Source: Streptomyces musisoli
GTDB lineage: Bacteria > Actinomycetota > Actinomycetes > Streptomycetales > Streptomycetaceae
Direction of reading: 5' to 3'
Length of the DNA stretch: 64,000 nucleotides
NCBI RefSeq assembly: GCF_016741855.1
Contig: NZ_JAERRH010000006.1
Span: 248,001 to 312,000 of the forward strand
Positions 1 to 8,684 of the stretch are shown piece by piece. Every line of letters begins with the position of its first letter. The first letter of the stretch is position 1. Below the pieces are notes generated by a model, which saw only the letters and a program-made list of their open reading frames with translations, had not been told where the DNA came from and made no database searches. A program made the translations under genes and the position numbers.

Positions 1-341
1 CCTGGGGCCAGCTGCACGCGGTTGAGGTGCGTCGTCAGACCCTCGTGGGACACCTTCCGGGACAGCACCACACCTTTCCGGTCTGTGATCATCGTGGACA
101 CTGGGTCGTCGGCGAGTTGCTCGTGCAGCCTGTCCAGGATCGGCAGCGCCGCCCTGGCGAGGGGGCTGTCCAGATTGGGGTTGTCCAGATAGGGAGCCTC
201 AAGGCTGCCCGACTTCACCTTGTACTCGATCGAGCGTTGCCATGAGGCGACCACGAGCGGCCGGGCGCTCGGGTCCTTGGTGACCTCCAGATAGAGCTCT
301 CTGGCTGCTCTCAGTGAGCTCCCGGGTTGGTGTCGGGGCAT
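1..341 (-). CDS. GAF-domain (AcoR-like) transcriptional regulator, N-terminal part
   Basis: The reverse strand is open from an ATG at 341 to the window edge, giving 114 residues; the C-terminus lies outside. The segment with ASWQRS near residue 35 and DRKGVVLSR near residue 90 resembles the N-terminal sensory part of GAF/Fis-type HTH activators, which in actinomycetes often sit beside alcohol or aldehyde dehydrogenase genes. It is divergent from the dehydrogenase/ABC operon starting at 524, so it is the likely regulator of that operon. The DNA-binding domain is not visible, so the family call rests on the N-terminus and context only. Confidence 0.6.
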   Translation of the reverse strand, partial: MPRHQPGSSLRAARELYLEVTKDPSARPLVVASWQRSIEYKVKSGSLEAPYLDNPNLDSPLARAALPILDRLHEQLADDPVSTMITDRKGVVLSRKVSHEGLTTHLNRVQLAP

Positions 342-428
342 TTAACACTCCCGTGGCGCGCGCGTCACATTCCTCGGTGCAGTGATTGGAACAGCTCGGC
401 GGCACCGCGCCTACGGCGTGTATCACAT

Positions 429-459
429 TGAGACATCCGCGGCCGGATTCTGAGACATC
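429..459. promoter_or_regulatory. Direct repeat TGAGACATC, candidate operator
   Basis: The nonamer TGAGACATC occurs at 429-437 and again at 451-459. The spacing is 22 bp, about two helical turns, so a dimer could bind both on one DNA face. It lies in the divergent spacer between the GAF regulator (start 341) and the dehydrogenase operon (start 524). Assignment to that regulator is inference. Confidence 0.45.
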
Positions 460-523
460 GACCTGCGAACGGCGGCCTGTGTAATCGGCGCACCACCCAC
501 CCGCCGACTCGCAGGGAGCCGCC

Positions 524-1549
524 ATGAAAGCCGTGCAGGTCATCGAGTACGACGAGCCGCCCGTGCTCGTGGACGTGCCGGACCCGCAGATCACCGGTCC
601 GCTGGATGTGATCGTGAAGATCGGGGGCGCCGGGGTCTGCCGGACCGATCTGCACATCCTCGAAGGACAGTGGAAGGACAAGAGCGGGATAGGCCTCCCC
701 TACACGATCGGTCACGAGAACGCCGGCTGGGTCGCGGAGGTCGGGCAGGCCGTGACCAACGTCCGGGTCGGCGACCCGGTCATCCTGCACCCGCTCGTGA
801 CCTGCGGTCTGTGCCGCGCCTGCCGGGCCGGCGACGACGTGCACTGCATGAACTCGGCCTTCCCCGGGATCGACACCGACGGGGGCTACGCCGAGTACCT
901 GAAGACCACCGCCCGCTCGGTCGTGCCCCTCGACCCGTCCCTCGAACCGGCCTCGGTCGCGGCTCTGGCCGACGCCGGGCTCACGGCGTACCACGCCGTC
1001 GCCAAGGCGGCCCGGGTGCTGCGGCCCGGTGACAAGGCCGTGGTCATCGGTGCGGGAGGACTGGGACACATCGGCATCCAGGTGCTGCGGGCCCTGTCGC
1101 CGGTCGAGATGATCGTGATCGACCGCAGCCCCGAGGCCCTGGCGCTGGCCGAGGAACTCGGCGCCGACCACACGCTCGTCGCGGACGGCAGCGAAGCCGA
1201 CCGCGTGCGGGACCTCACCGCGGGGCACGGCGCGGAGGCCGTCCTCGACTTCGTCGGTGAGGGCGGCGCCGTCGAGACGGGCGTGGCCTGCCTGCGCCGC
1301 AACGGCAACTACTACGTCATCGGCTACGGCGGCCACCTCAACGTGCCGACGATCGACGTCATCTCCGCCGAGATCAACTTCATCGGCAACCTCGTGGGGT
1401 CCTACAACGACCTCTCCGAGCTGATGGTCCTGGCCGCCCGAGGCAAGGTCACGCTGCACACCCAGCGGTATCCCCTCGCCTCCTTCCGGCAAGCCCTCGA
1501 CGACCTGGACGCCGGCGCCGTGCGCGGCCGAGCGATCTTGATCCCCTGA
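524..1549 (+). CDS. Zinc-dependent NAD(P) alcohol dehydrogenase
   Basis: A medium-chain dehydrogenase of 341 residues that oxidises an alcohol with NAD(P). Seen: catalytic zinc ligands C39 (GVCRTDLH) and H63/E64 (GHENAGW), the structural zinc cysteines C94, C97, C100 and C108, and a Rossmann motif GAGGLG at about 176-181 followed by an acidic residue (VIDRS) that favours NAD. The start follows GCAGGGAG. It leads an operon with the ABC importer 18 nt downstream, so its substrate is probably the imported compound or a product of it. Glycerol or another polyol is the best guess from the transporter type. Substrate is not determinable from sequence. Confidence 0.85.
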   Translation: MKAVQVIEYDEPPVLVDVPDPQITGPLDVIVKIGGAGVCRTDLHILEGQWKDKSGIGLPYTIGHENAGWVAEVGQAVTNVRVGDPVILHPLVTCGLCRACRAGDDVHCMNSAFPGIDTDGGYAEYLKTTARSVVPLDPSLEPASVAALADAGLTAYHAVAKAARVLRPGDKAVVIGAGGLGHIGIQVLRALSPVEMIVIDRSPEALALAEELGADHTLVADGSEADRVRDLTAGHGAEAVLDFVGEGGAVETGVACLRRNGNYYVIGYGGHLNVPTIDVISAEINFIGNLVGSYNDLSELMVLAARGKVTLHTQRYPLASFRQALDDLDAGAVRGRAILIP

Positions 1550-1567
1550 CACCGCAGGAGAAGCCCC

Positions 1568-3169
1568 ATGCGCAGCAGACCGTACACCGGCCTGGTCGCC
1601 GTCGCGGCCGTCGCGGCCCTGACCGCCACCGCATGCACCGCCCAGAACCAGGCACAGGAAAAGCCCAAGGAAAAGGCCGCGCTCTTCAAGCCCGGCTCGG
1701 AGATCAGCTACAAGAAGTACGGCAGGGACTACCCGGCGACGAAGGTCAGGGACGTCTCCGGACCCTGCAGCTATGAGTCGATCAGCCGCAAGGACTACTC
1801 CGGACAGACACTGAAGATCATCAGCCACGCCGTTCCCGTCATCGGTGAGCCGACCCAGCTGCACGCCAAGCAGTTCGAGGACATCACCGGCGGGAAGGTC
1901 GAGGTGGTCAACGTCCCCTTCGGCGAACTTCACCAGAAGATCCTCACGCCCCTGCAGGCGGGCCAGCCGGCGTACGACGTCATGTTCTACCCGTCCCTGT
2001 GGATCGGCGACATGGCCCCGTACCTGGCCCCGGTGCCGAAGACGTACCTGGACACCCCCGGCATGAAGGACGTCACCAAGGCCTACATGGACGTGGCGAC
2101 CTGGAACGGGAAGGTCGTGCAGTACCCGGTGGACGGTGACCGGCACTACCTCAAGGTCCGCACCGATGTGCTGGAGGACCCCGAGTGGCAGGCGGAGTAC
2201 AAGAAGGCCACGGGCAAAGACCTGGAAATCCCCAAGACGTGGGCCGAGTACCAGCAGACAGCCGCGTTCTTCAGTGGCAAGGACGTCGACGGTGACGGCA
2301 AGCCCAACTACGGCAGTGCCGAGGTGACCAAGCGCGACGACCTGACCTTCTCCGCGTTCATCAGCCGTGCGGCGCCGTACGTGAAGAACCCGGACGTCAA
2401 GGGCGGAGTCTTCTTCGACGTCAAGACCATGAAGCCGCTGATCAACACGCCGGGCTTCGTCCGCGCCCTCGACGACATGGTGAAGGCCAAGTCGGCCTGG
2501 GCACCCGGCGGTGCCAACTTCGGCCTGGGGGACGAGATCTTCTCCTTCGGAGGCGGCCAGACGCTGATGTCCTACTCGTGGGACGACGCCTTCATCCAGG
2601 CCCAGCAGCCGGACAGCAGGATCCGCAACAAGGTTCAGGCGGCGCCGCTGCCGGGCTCCACGGAGGTCTACAACCGGACCACGAAGTCGTGGGAGAAGAA
2701 GGCGAATCAGGCGCCCTACTTCACGTGGGGATGGACCTCGGCGGTGGCCAAGGCCTCGCGCCACCAGCAGATGGCCTTCGACTACCTGTGCTTCTTCAGC
2801 AACGAGGCCAACGCCGCACTCGACCTGACCATCGGCCGATTCGGCGTCAACCCCTACCGCTACGCCCACTTCGACCCGGCGTTCTGGGAGGAGCAGGGCT
2901 GGGACAAGAACGTCGCCGAGTCGTACGTGCTCACGCTCTCCGGTATGGAGAAGAGCCCCAACCGCGTCTTCGACCTGCGCGTTCCCGGTGTCAACCAGTA
3001 CATGTCCGCGCTGGCCAACGGTGTCGCCGCGGCTTTGGCGGGACAGAGCTCCCCGCAGCAGGCACTGGACGACGTGGCGAAGGAATGGTCCAAGATCACG
3101 GACCAGATCGGCAAGGACAAGGTCCAGAGCGCCTATCGCAACGTGGTCGCGCTCGAGGACAACTCCTGA
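1568..3169 (+). CDS. ABC importer substrate-binding lipoprotein (GlpV-like)
   Basis: A 533-residue extracellular solute-binding protein. The N-terminus has a basic start, a hydrophobic stretch and a lipobox-like LTATAC with C23 as the lipidation site, so it should be anchored outside the membrane. It is longer than typical sugar-binding proteins (about 420 residues), as the glycerol-type GlpV proteins are. A DVDGDGKPN loop near residue 240 resembles a calcium-binding loop. An AGGAG lies just upstream of the ATG. It is followed by two permeases and two ATPases. The glycerol/polyol assignment is inferred from the transporter architecture. Confidence 0.8.
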   Translation: MRSRPYTGLVAVAAVAALTATACTAQNQAQEKPKEKAALFKPGSEISYKKYGRDYPATKVRDVSGPCSYESISRKDYSGQTLKIISHAVPVIGEPTQLHAKQFEDITGGKVEVVNVPFGELHQKILTPLQAGQPAYDVMFYPSLWIGDMAPYLAPVPKTYLDTPGMKDVTKAYMDVATWNGKVVQYPVDGDRHYLKVRTDVLEDPEWQAEYKKATGKDLEIPKTWAEYQQTAAFFSGKDVDGDGKPNYGSAEVTKRDDLTFSAFISRAAPYVKNPDVKGGVFFDVKTMKPLINTPGFVRALDDMVKAKSAWAPGGANFGLGDEIFSFGGGQTLMSYSWDDAFIQAQQPDSRIRNKVQAAPLPGSTEVYNRTTKSWEKKANQAPYFTWGWTSAVAKASRHQQMAFDYLCFFSNEANAALDLTIGRFGVNPYRYAHFDPAFWEEQGWDKNVAESYVLTLSGMEKSPNRVFDLRVPGVNQYMSALANGVAAALAGQSSPQQALDDVAKEWSKITDQIGKDKVQSAYRNVVALEDNS

Positions 3170-3250
3170 TCCGACGCGAGGACGCCCTGGGTGGCCGGAT
3201 CGGACCGGTCGGCCACCCAGGGGCGCCCGCCCTCTTCCGCAAGGAGAACC

Positions 3251-4129
3251 ATGGACGGCCTGCGCCGGCACAAGAGCATGTTCCTGCTACCGGGACTGCT
3301 CACGCTCTTTCTGATCATCATCTTCCCGCTTCTGTTCACCATCCGCGTCAGCTTCTCCGGCTGGAACGTCAGCAACCCTCGGATGAACTTCATCGGAGGG
3401 GCCAACTACACCGCGATGCTGCACGACAGCCGGTTCTGGGCCTCCATCACCCGGCTGGTCCTGCTGGCGGGCGGCACGGTCCTGATCCAGTACGTCATCG
3501 GGTTCGGTATGGCCCTGCTGGTCTGGCGCAACGTACGCGGCCGCAGATTCTGGCGGGTGCTCTTCCTCGTCCCCATGATGACCACGCCCGTGGTGATGGC
3601 CGCCATCTGGCAGACGATCTTCCATGAGTCGCTGGGGCCGGTCAACGACCTGCTGGGGATGCTGGGCCTGACGAGAATTCCCTGGCTCACCGAGTCCGGA
3701 CCGGCCCTGGCCGCGCTGATGACCGTCGAGGTCTGGCAATGGACCCCTTTCATGTTCCTGTTGCTGCTGGCCGGCCTGCTCAGCCTTCCCAAGGAACCGT
3801 TCATGGCCGCCGCGATCGACGGAGCCGGCACCTGGCGCACCTTCTGGAAGGTGACCTTTCCACTGATGGCACCGGTCTCGGTCGCGGCGATCGTCATCCG
3901 GCTGATCGAGGCGTCCAAGCTCTCCGACAGCGTCTACGTCCTGACGTCCGGCGGGCCGGGGTCCTCCACGGAGACCCCGGGTTACTACCTCTACATCCAG
4001 GGGCTCCGCGATCAGCAGACCGGCTACAGCGGGGCGATGTCCCTGACCTACCTCGTCCTGATGATCGTCACCCTCACGGTCGTCGCCGCCTTGCTCACCA
4101 GGGCCTTCAAGCTGAAGGGGGAGTCATGA
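3251..4129 (+). CDS. ABC importer permease 1 (MalF/GlpP-like)
   Basis: A 292-residue inner-membrane permease of the carbohydrate (MalF/UgpA) type with about six hydrophobic segments. The EAA-type loop reads EPFMAAAIDGAGTWRTFWKVTFPL (conserved A and G in the middle), which contacts an ATPase subunit. The ATG at 3251 is chosen because AAGGAG sits 4 nt upstream; an upstream in-frame start at 3191 would add a non-hydrophobic, non-conserved leader. It overlaps the next permease gene by ATGA, so the two are translationally coupled. Confidence 0.85.
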   Translation: MDGLRRHKSMFLLPGLLTLFLIIIFPLLFTIRVSFSGWNVSNPRMNFIGGANYTAMLHDSRFWASITRLVLLAGGTVLIQYVIGFGMALLVWRNVRGRRFWRVLFLVPMMTTPVVMAAIWQTIFHESLGPVNDLLGMLGLTRIPWLTESGPALAALMTVEVWQWTPFMFLLLLAGLLSLPKEPFMAAAIDGAGTWRTFWKVTFPLMAPVSVAAIVIRLIEASKLSDSVYVLTSGGPGSSTETPGYYLYIQGLRDQQTGYSGAMSLTYLVLMIVTLTVVAALLTRAFKLKGES

Positions 4130-4971
4130 GGTCGCACCTTTATCCCGTGTTCAAGTACACCGTGATCGCCTTGTGGGCCTGCTTCGTCGCAGGACCGTTC
4201 TTCTGGGCGATGACGACCAGCTTCAAGAATGCCAACGCCGTCCAGGGCGGTCCCACCTACATCCCCTGGGTGCAGTACAAGCCCACCCTCACCGGCTGGC
4301 GCAACATCTTCGGCGGAGCCGGCGGTATCGATGTGATCGATCCCTTCGTCAACAGCGCGATCATCACCATCGCCGCGTCCGCCATCAGCCTGGCCCTGGG
4401 GTCCCTGGCCGCCTACGCGCTGTCCCGGTACCGGTTCAGGCTGGGCTTCATCAAGAACAGCGACATCGTCTTCTTCTTCGTCTCCCAACGGATCATGCCG
4501 CCCGTCGTCCTGGTGATCCCCTTCTTCTACCTCCTGCAGTGGGGCGGCCTCCTGGACAGCATCCCGGGCCTGGTCATCGTGACGGTCGCGCTGCTGCTGC
4601 CGATCGCGGTCTGGGTGATGGTGGACTTCTTCAACGGCATCCCCCGGGAGATCGACGAGATGGCGATGCTGGACGGCTGCCCTCCGTTCCAGACCTTCGT
4701 ACGGGCGATCCTGCCGAACTCCCTGCCCGGGCTGACCGTGGCGGCGATGTTCTGCGCCGTGTTCGGCTGGAACGACTTCTTCTTCGCCTTCCGGCTGACC
4801 TTCACCGAGGTCCAGACGCTGCCCCAGGCGGTCGTCGCCCTCAACTCCTCAATACCACCGTGGTGGACGCTGTCCGCCGCCGCGCTCTTCGGCGTGGCAC
4901 CGCTGATCCTGCTCGCCCTCTGGGTGGAGCGCTATCTGTCCAAGGGGAACCTGTCGGGAGCCGTCCGATGA
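4126..4971 (+). CDS. ABC importer permease 2 (MalG/GlpQ-like)
   Basis: A 281-residue MalG-type permease. It begins with a hydrophobic helix (YTVIALWACFVAGPFFW) and has further membrane segments and an EAA loop (REIDEMAMLDGCPPFQTF). It pairs with the upstream permease to form the channel. Its start overlaps the preceding stop (ATGA at 4126-4129), and its own stop overlaps the first ATPase start at 4968, so the operon order is tightly fixed. Confidence 0.85.
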   Translation: MRSHLYPVFKYTVIALWACFVAGPFFWAMTTSFKNANAVQGGPTYIPWVQYKPTLTGWRNIFGGAGGIDVIDPFVNSAIITIAASAISLALGSLAAYALSRYRFRLGFIKNSDIVFFFVSQRIMPPVVLVIPFFYLLQWGGLLDSIPGLVIVTVALLLPIAVWVMVDFFNGIPREIDEMAMLDGCPPFQTFVRAILPNSLPGLTVAAMFCAVFGWNDFFFAFRLTFTEVQTLPQAVVALNSSIPPWWTLSAAALFGVAPLILLALWVERYLSKGNLSGAVR

Positions 4972-6056
4972 ATCTCAGCGCCACTGATCTGTGCCTGACC
5001 GTCGACGGCGTCGAGCACCTCAGGAACGTGACCGCCACCTTCCAGCCAGGACGGCTCCACACCGTCATCGGCCGGACGATGGCCGGGAAGACGACGCTGC
5101 TGCGGGCCCTGGCCGGCCTGCAGAAAGTGGACTCCGGCTCGCTGACCCGGGCGGGAACCGACTTCCTGAAGACGCCGGTGTGGCGGCGCGACACCGCCAT
5201 GGTCTACCAGCAGTTCATCAACTACCCGCATCTCAATGTGTTCGACAACGTCGCCTTCCCGCTGAAGCGGGCCGGGCTGTCACGGGACGAGATCCGGCGA
5301 TGGGTCCGGCAGAGTCTGGCGAGCGTGGGGCTCGCGGACTTCGAGAGGCGCAAGCCCTCCCAGCTCTCCGGCGGCCAGCAGCAGCGCGTCGCGATGGCTC
5401 GCGCCCTGGCCCGCGGTACCGGCATCCTCCTGCTCGACGAGCCACTGGCGAACCTGGACTACAAGTTGCGCGAACAACTGCGCGACGAGTTCAAGGCCCT
5501 CTTCTCGGACCGGGGCGACACGATCGTCATCTACACGACCACCGAACCCGCCGAGGCGATGATGCTCGGGGACGTGGTCCTGGTCATGCACGAGGGGCGG
5601 ATCCTCCAGACCGGCACCCCGCAGGAGGTTTTCGAACGCCCGGCGACCACCACGGTGGCGTCCATCATCAACGACCCGCCCATGAACATCTTCGCGGGCC
5701 GGCTCGAGGGCGGGCGGGTCACGGTGGCCGGCTTCCAGGCCACGCACGTCTCCGCGCACCTGGCCGACCTGCCAGACGGCTCCTACCAGTTCGGTCTGCG
5801 CGCTACCGACGTCAGCCTGGCCTCCAGCGGAGTCGAGGGCGAGGTCACCTTCGTGGAGATCTCCGGCTCCGAGACTTTCGTCCATGTGGTCGTCGGCGAG
5901 GCCCCCTTCGTCGTACAGATCGAGGGCATTCACGACGTCGCCCTTGGCGACCCGGTCAAGCTGCGGCTCCGTCCCGACCGGCTGTTCGCCTTCGACGAGC
6001 AGGGCACGCTCGTGCGAACGCCTTCATACGATCTCGCTTCAGTGGAAGGGCGCTGA
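4968..6056 (+). CDS. ABC importer ATPase 1 (GlpS-like)
   Basis: A 362-residue MalK-family ATPase. Walker A has an unusual form, GRTMAGKTT near residue 38, close to the GPTLAGKT form of GlpS proteins. The signature LSGGQQQR and Walker B LLLDEPLANLD are canonical. A C-terminal OB-fold-like regulatory region follows NDPPMNIF. It overlaps the upstream permease stop by ATGA and is followed after 1 nt by a second, different ATPase. Having two ATPase genes per importer is characteristic of GlpSTPQV-type systems rather than ordinary sugar importers. Confidence 0.82.
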   Translation: MNLSATDLCLTVDGVEHLRNVTATFQPGRLHTVIGRTMAGKTTLLRALAGLQKVDSGSLTRAGTDFLKTPVWRRDTAMVYQQFINYPHLNVFDNVAFPLKRAGLSRDEIRRWVRQSLASVGLADFERRKPSQLSGGQQQRVAMARALARGTGILLLDEPLANLDYKLREQLRDEFKALFSDRGDTIVIYTTTEPAEAMMLGDVVLVMHEGRILQTGTPQEVFERPATTTVASIINDPPMNIFAGRLEGGRVTVAGFQATHVSAHLADLPDGSYQFGLRATDVSLASSGVEGEVTFVEISGSETFVHVVVGEAPFVVQIEGIHDVALGDPVKLRLRPDRLFAFDEQGTLVRTPSYDLASVEGR

Positions 6057-6057
6057 C

Positions 6058-7137
6058 ATGGCGCAGTTGGACATCGTCGACGTCGGGCACGCCTACGCGC
6101 CGGGTGCAGAGGAAGAGCGGTGGGCTCTCAAGCCGCTGAACCTGACCTTCGCGTCCGGCAAGACCTATGCGCTGGTGGGACCCTCCGGCTGCGGCAAGAC
6201 GACACTGCTGAACATCCTCTCCGGCCTGGTCAGACCATCCCGGGGACAGGTGCTGTTCGACGGCGTCGACGTCACTGCCCTGCCCACGAAGGCACGCAAC
6301 ATCGCCCAGGTCTTCCAGTTCCCCGTCATCTACAAGTCGATGACGGTCTACGACAACCTCGCCTTCCCGCTGCAGTGCCGGCGCTGGGACAAGGCGCGGA
6401 TCGACGCCAAGGTCCGGCAGGTCGCCGAGGCCCTGGACCTGCACGACCGGCTGGAGCAGCCTGCCCGCGGGCTCACCGCCGACGACAAGCAGCTGATCTC
6501 ACTGGGCCGCGGCCTGGTCCGTGACGACGTGGCGGCCGTACTGATGGACGAGCCGCTCACTGTCATCGACCCGCAGCTGAAGTTCTCCCTCCGGCGCAAG
6601 ATCCGTGAGATCACCGAGCAGTTCCGGCCCACCGTGATCTACGTGACGCACGACCAGTACGAGGCGATGAGCTTCGCGCAGGAAGTGCTGGTCATGAAGG
6701 ACGGCCGCGCCGTGCAGCAGGGCACCCCTGAACAGCTCTTCGAGGCGCCCTCCTCCGCCTACGTCGGCTACTTCATCGGCTCACCGCCGATGAACTTCCT
6801 GACCGTGGACCGCAGCGACGGGCGCTTCGCGCTGGGCGGCCGGACGCTGTCCGCTGCCTGGGACATTCCCCGGAACACGGCCGGTATCCAGATCGGCATC
6901 CGGCCCGAATACGTCAAGGTCGTCACGGAGCCCGGCCCCAACACCTTCTCCGGCCGGTTGCGGGGCGTCAGCGACCACGGCGCGCAGCGCGTGCTGGAGG
7001 TCGAGGTCGCCGGGCAGCTCGTCAGGACCAAGACTCCACGGGAGGAAGGAGTTCCGGTCGGCGAGGAGGTGTTCGTGCACCTGCCGCGCGCCAAGGTCCT
7101 TCCGTACGCGGACGGCCAGTTGGTACTCCGGTCGTGA
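6058..7137 (+). CDS. ABC importer ATPase 2 with degenerate signature (GlpT-like)
   Basis: A 359-residue ATPase with intact Walker A (GPSGCGKTT) and Walker B (VLMDEPLTVIDP) but no LSGGQ. The signature position reads LTADDKQLISLGRG, and the Q-loop region reads FQFPVIYKSMTVYDNLAFPL. The same changes are known in GlpT of glycerol importers, so this is a family trait, not decay. Together with the canonical ATPase just upstream it should form an asymmetric ATPase pair with one degenerate site. It is the last gene of the operon; about 220 nt without a gene follow. Confidence 0.82.
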   Translation: MAQLDIVDVGHAYAPGAEEERWALKPLNLTFASGKTYALVGPSGCGKTTLLNILSGLVRPSRGQVLFDGVDVTALPTKARNIAQVFQFPVIYKSMTVYDNLAFPLQCRRWDKARIDAKVRQVAEALDLHDRLEQPARGLTADDKQLISLGRGLVRDDVAAVLMDEPLTVIDPQLKFSLRRKIREITEQFRPTVIYVTHDQYEAMSFAQEVLVMKDGRAVQQGTPEQLFEAPSSAYVGYFIGSPPMNFLTVDRSDGRFALGGRTLSAAWDIPRNTAGIQIGIRPEYVKVVTEPGPNTFSGRLRGVSDHGAQRVLEVEVAGQLVRTKTPREEGVPVGEEVFVHLPRAKVLPYADGQLVLRS

Positions 7138-7356
7138 CGACCGTCGCAGCCCCCGCCCCCGGCCCGCCCACCACGGCGGGCCACCCATCAGGCGACGCGC
7201 CGCGCCGCCGGGGCGCCGCCGCCGTACGGCGGTATGCCGCGACGCGTCCGCTGTCGTGAGGTCCGCGAGCCGACGACGACAAACCGAGGTCGTACGATCC
7301 GCCGTACGCAGCGCCTGTTTGATGCAGGACGCCACAGACATCAGCGAAGGAATCCC

Positions 7357-7689
7357 ATGATCTTCATCACCGCCAAGTTCCGAGTCCGTCCCGAGCACGC
7401 CGACCGCTGGCCCGAGATCGCCGCCGACTTCACCCGGGCCACGCGCGCCGAGCCCGGCTGCCTGTGGTTCGACTGGTCGCGCAGCGTGGAGGAGCCGACG
7501 GAGTACGTCCTGGTCGAGGCCTTCCGCGACGACGAGGCGGGGGCCGCGCATGTGCAGTCCGCGCATTTCAAGGCTGCGCAGCAGACGTTGCCGCCCCATC
7601 TGGCCGAGACGCCGCGCATCGTCAACGCGGCCGTTCCGCAGGACGACTGGTCGCTCCTCGGGGAGATGGCGGTCCCCGGACAGGAGTAG
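7357..7689 (+). CDS. ABM-domain protein (putative quinol monooxygenase)
   Basis: A 110-residue protein forming a single antibiotic-biosynthesis-monooxygenase domain. It opens with a beta strand (MIFITAKFRVRPEHADRW), has the typical GCLWFDWSRS and VEAFRDDEAGAAHVQSAHF segments and ends soon after. Such proteins are small ferredoxin-fold dimers, often cofactor-free oxygenases of quinols, but many have no known substrate. The ATG at 7357 is preceded by GAAGGAA. It converges on the VanZ-like gene and stands apart from the ABC operon by 219 nt. Confidence 0.75.
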   Translation: MIFITAKFRVRPEHADRWPEIAADFTRATRAEPGCLWFDWSRSVEEPTEYVLVEAFRDDEAGAAHVQSAHFKAAQQTLPPHLAETPRIVNAAVPQDDWSLLGEMAVPGQE

Positions 7690-7719
7690 CGCCGTGTCCG
7701 GACGCATCTTCACCGGGCG

Positions 7720-8274
7720 TCAGCGAGCAGTGCGCTCACGGCGCGGCCGCTGCGGCTCCCCGCTCCGTCCGTCGCGGGTGCGGGGGCACGGCAGGGCGAG
7801 TGCGGTCATTCCCAGCGCCAGGCCGAGCAGATTGCCGGCGACGTCCTGGGCGTCGCCGGCGCGCAGCAGCCACGGCACGGCGTACTGAACGGCCTCGATA
7901 CCGAACGGGAGCGCGGCGGCGGCCACAGCCGTCAGCGAGGCACGTGTCCTCGGTCGGACCTGGGCGATGGCCACCCCCAGCGGGACGAACAGCGCGACGT
8001 TCAGACCGCCCTTGGTCAGCAGGTTCCTGCGCATCGAGTCCATGATGATGCTCTTGGTGCCTGCGTCACTGTCGGATGCGTGGTCGGGCGAGAAGACGAT
8101 GTCCAGGCTGTACTGCATGCTGTTGCGCACCAGAATCACAGCCCCCGCGAGAACGGCCGCTGCGGCGACGAAGAACAGCAGGCCGAACACCGCGGTCAGG
8201 CGCAGCCGCAGGCTCCCTCGCCAAGAGGACCCGGTTCGAGCGGCGGGGTCCGTCCGCGAACCGTGTGGGCTCAT
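7720..8274 (-). CDS. VanZ-like membrane protein with histidine-kinase-like N-terminus
   Basis: A 184-residue predicted membrane protein. The C-terminal half has VanZ-type segments (NVALFVPLGVAIA and QDVAGNLLG). The first 45 residues, with RLRLTAVFGLLFFVAAA and a following loop, look instead like the first membrane helix of a sensor kinase. The ATG overlaps, as ATGA, the stop of a response-regulator tail remnant (8271-8306), exactly as a kinase start would. The simplest reading is a deletion that fused a kinase N-terminus to a VanZ C-terminus. A genuine but divergent VanZ protein is possible. Function unknown. Confidence 0.5.
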   Translation of the reverse strand: MSPHGSRTDPAARTGSSWRGSLRLRLTAVFGLLFFVAAAAVLAGAVILVRNSMQYSLDIVFSPDHASDSDAGTKSIIMDSMRRNLLTKGGLNVALFVPLGVAIAQVRPRTRASLTAVAAAALPFGIEAVQYAVPWLLRAGDAQDVAGNLLGLALGMTALALPCPRTRDGRSGEPQRPRRERTAR

Positions 8275-8306
8275 CGGACGCGGTATCCCACACCTGTGAC
8301 GGTCTC
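8271..8306 (-). pseudogene. Response-regulator C-terminal remnant
   Basis: On the reverse strand the last 11 codons before the TGA at 8271-8273 read ETVTGVGYRVR. This is the characteristic end of OmpR-type winged-helix response regulators. Upstream of these codons the frame quickly loses similarity at a hairpin (8316-8349), so only the tail survives. A neighbouring frame reads ELRARLRR, a sequence also expected near this end, so a frameshift plus deletion is likely. Confidence 0.5.
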
Positions 8307-8315
8307 CGCAATCGG

Positions 8316-8349
8316 GCACGCAGCTCCGGGGATTCGCGGAGCTGCGTGC
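8316..8349. repeat. Perfect 13-bp inverted repeat (hairpin)
   Basis: GCACGCAGCTCCG at 8316-8328 is repeated inverted at 8337-8349 with an 8-nt loop. No T-tract follows on either strand. It sits where the response-regulator similarity ends, so it may mark a deletion junction or have become a terminator-like structure. Confidence 0.6.
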
Positions 8350-8684
8350 AACGGCCGGTCAGGGCTGAGCAGACCGTGAACGCGATCGTCGTGGCACAGC
8401 AGTCGATCCGCCGAGGCAGTCGCCACCCGGACGGTGCGACAACACGGCCGGCGAACTGGGGAGGGGAACAGTCGCAGGCCCAGCAGGCGCCGGCAACCTG
8501 GTCCGCGAGGCAGCGCCGCCCCTGCGGCTCCCGACCCGGTACCTCCATGGGCGGCGTCTGTTCGAGACCGGGGCCCTCCCGATCAGGCCCCACCGTACAG
8601 TTTGAGGGTACGCAGCATGTCGTGGTGGACAGGATGCTCCTGCAGCCCCACGACGGCGGCTGCCCCGGCGTGGCGGCGAAAAGC
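8350..8684. other. Intergenic stretch without a convincing gene
   Basis: About 335 nt between the hairpin and the end of the catalase-like gene. Open frames here lack recognisable domains. It is probably degraded remains of the lost two-component locus, but I see no clear similarity. Confidence 0.4.

Noticed and set aside
365..3271. 968-codon open frame on the reverse strand opposite the dehydrogenase and binding-protein genes
   Set aside because: It is antisense to two well-supported genes and its protein is Arg/Gly/Val-rich with no domain; long antisense frames are expected at this GC content.
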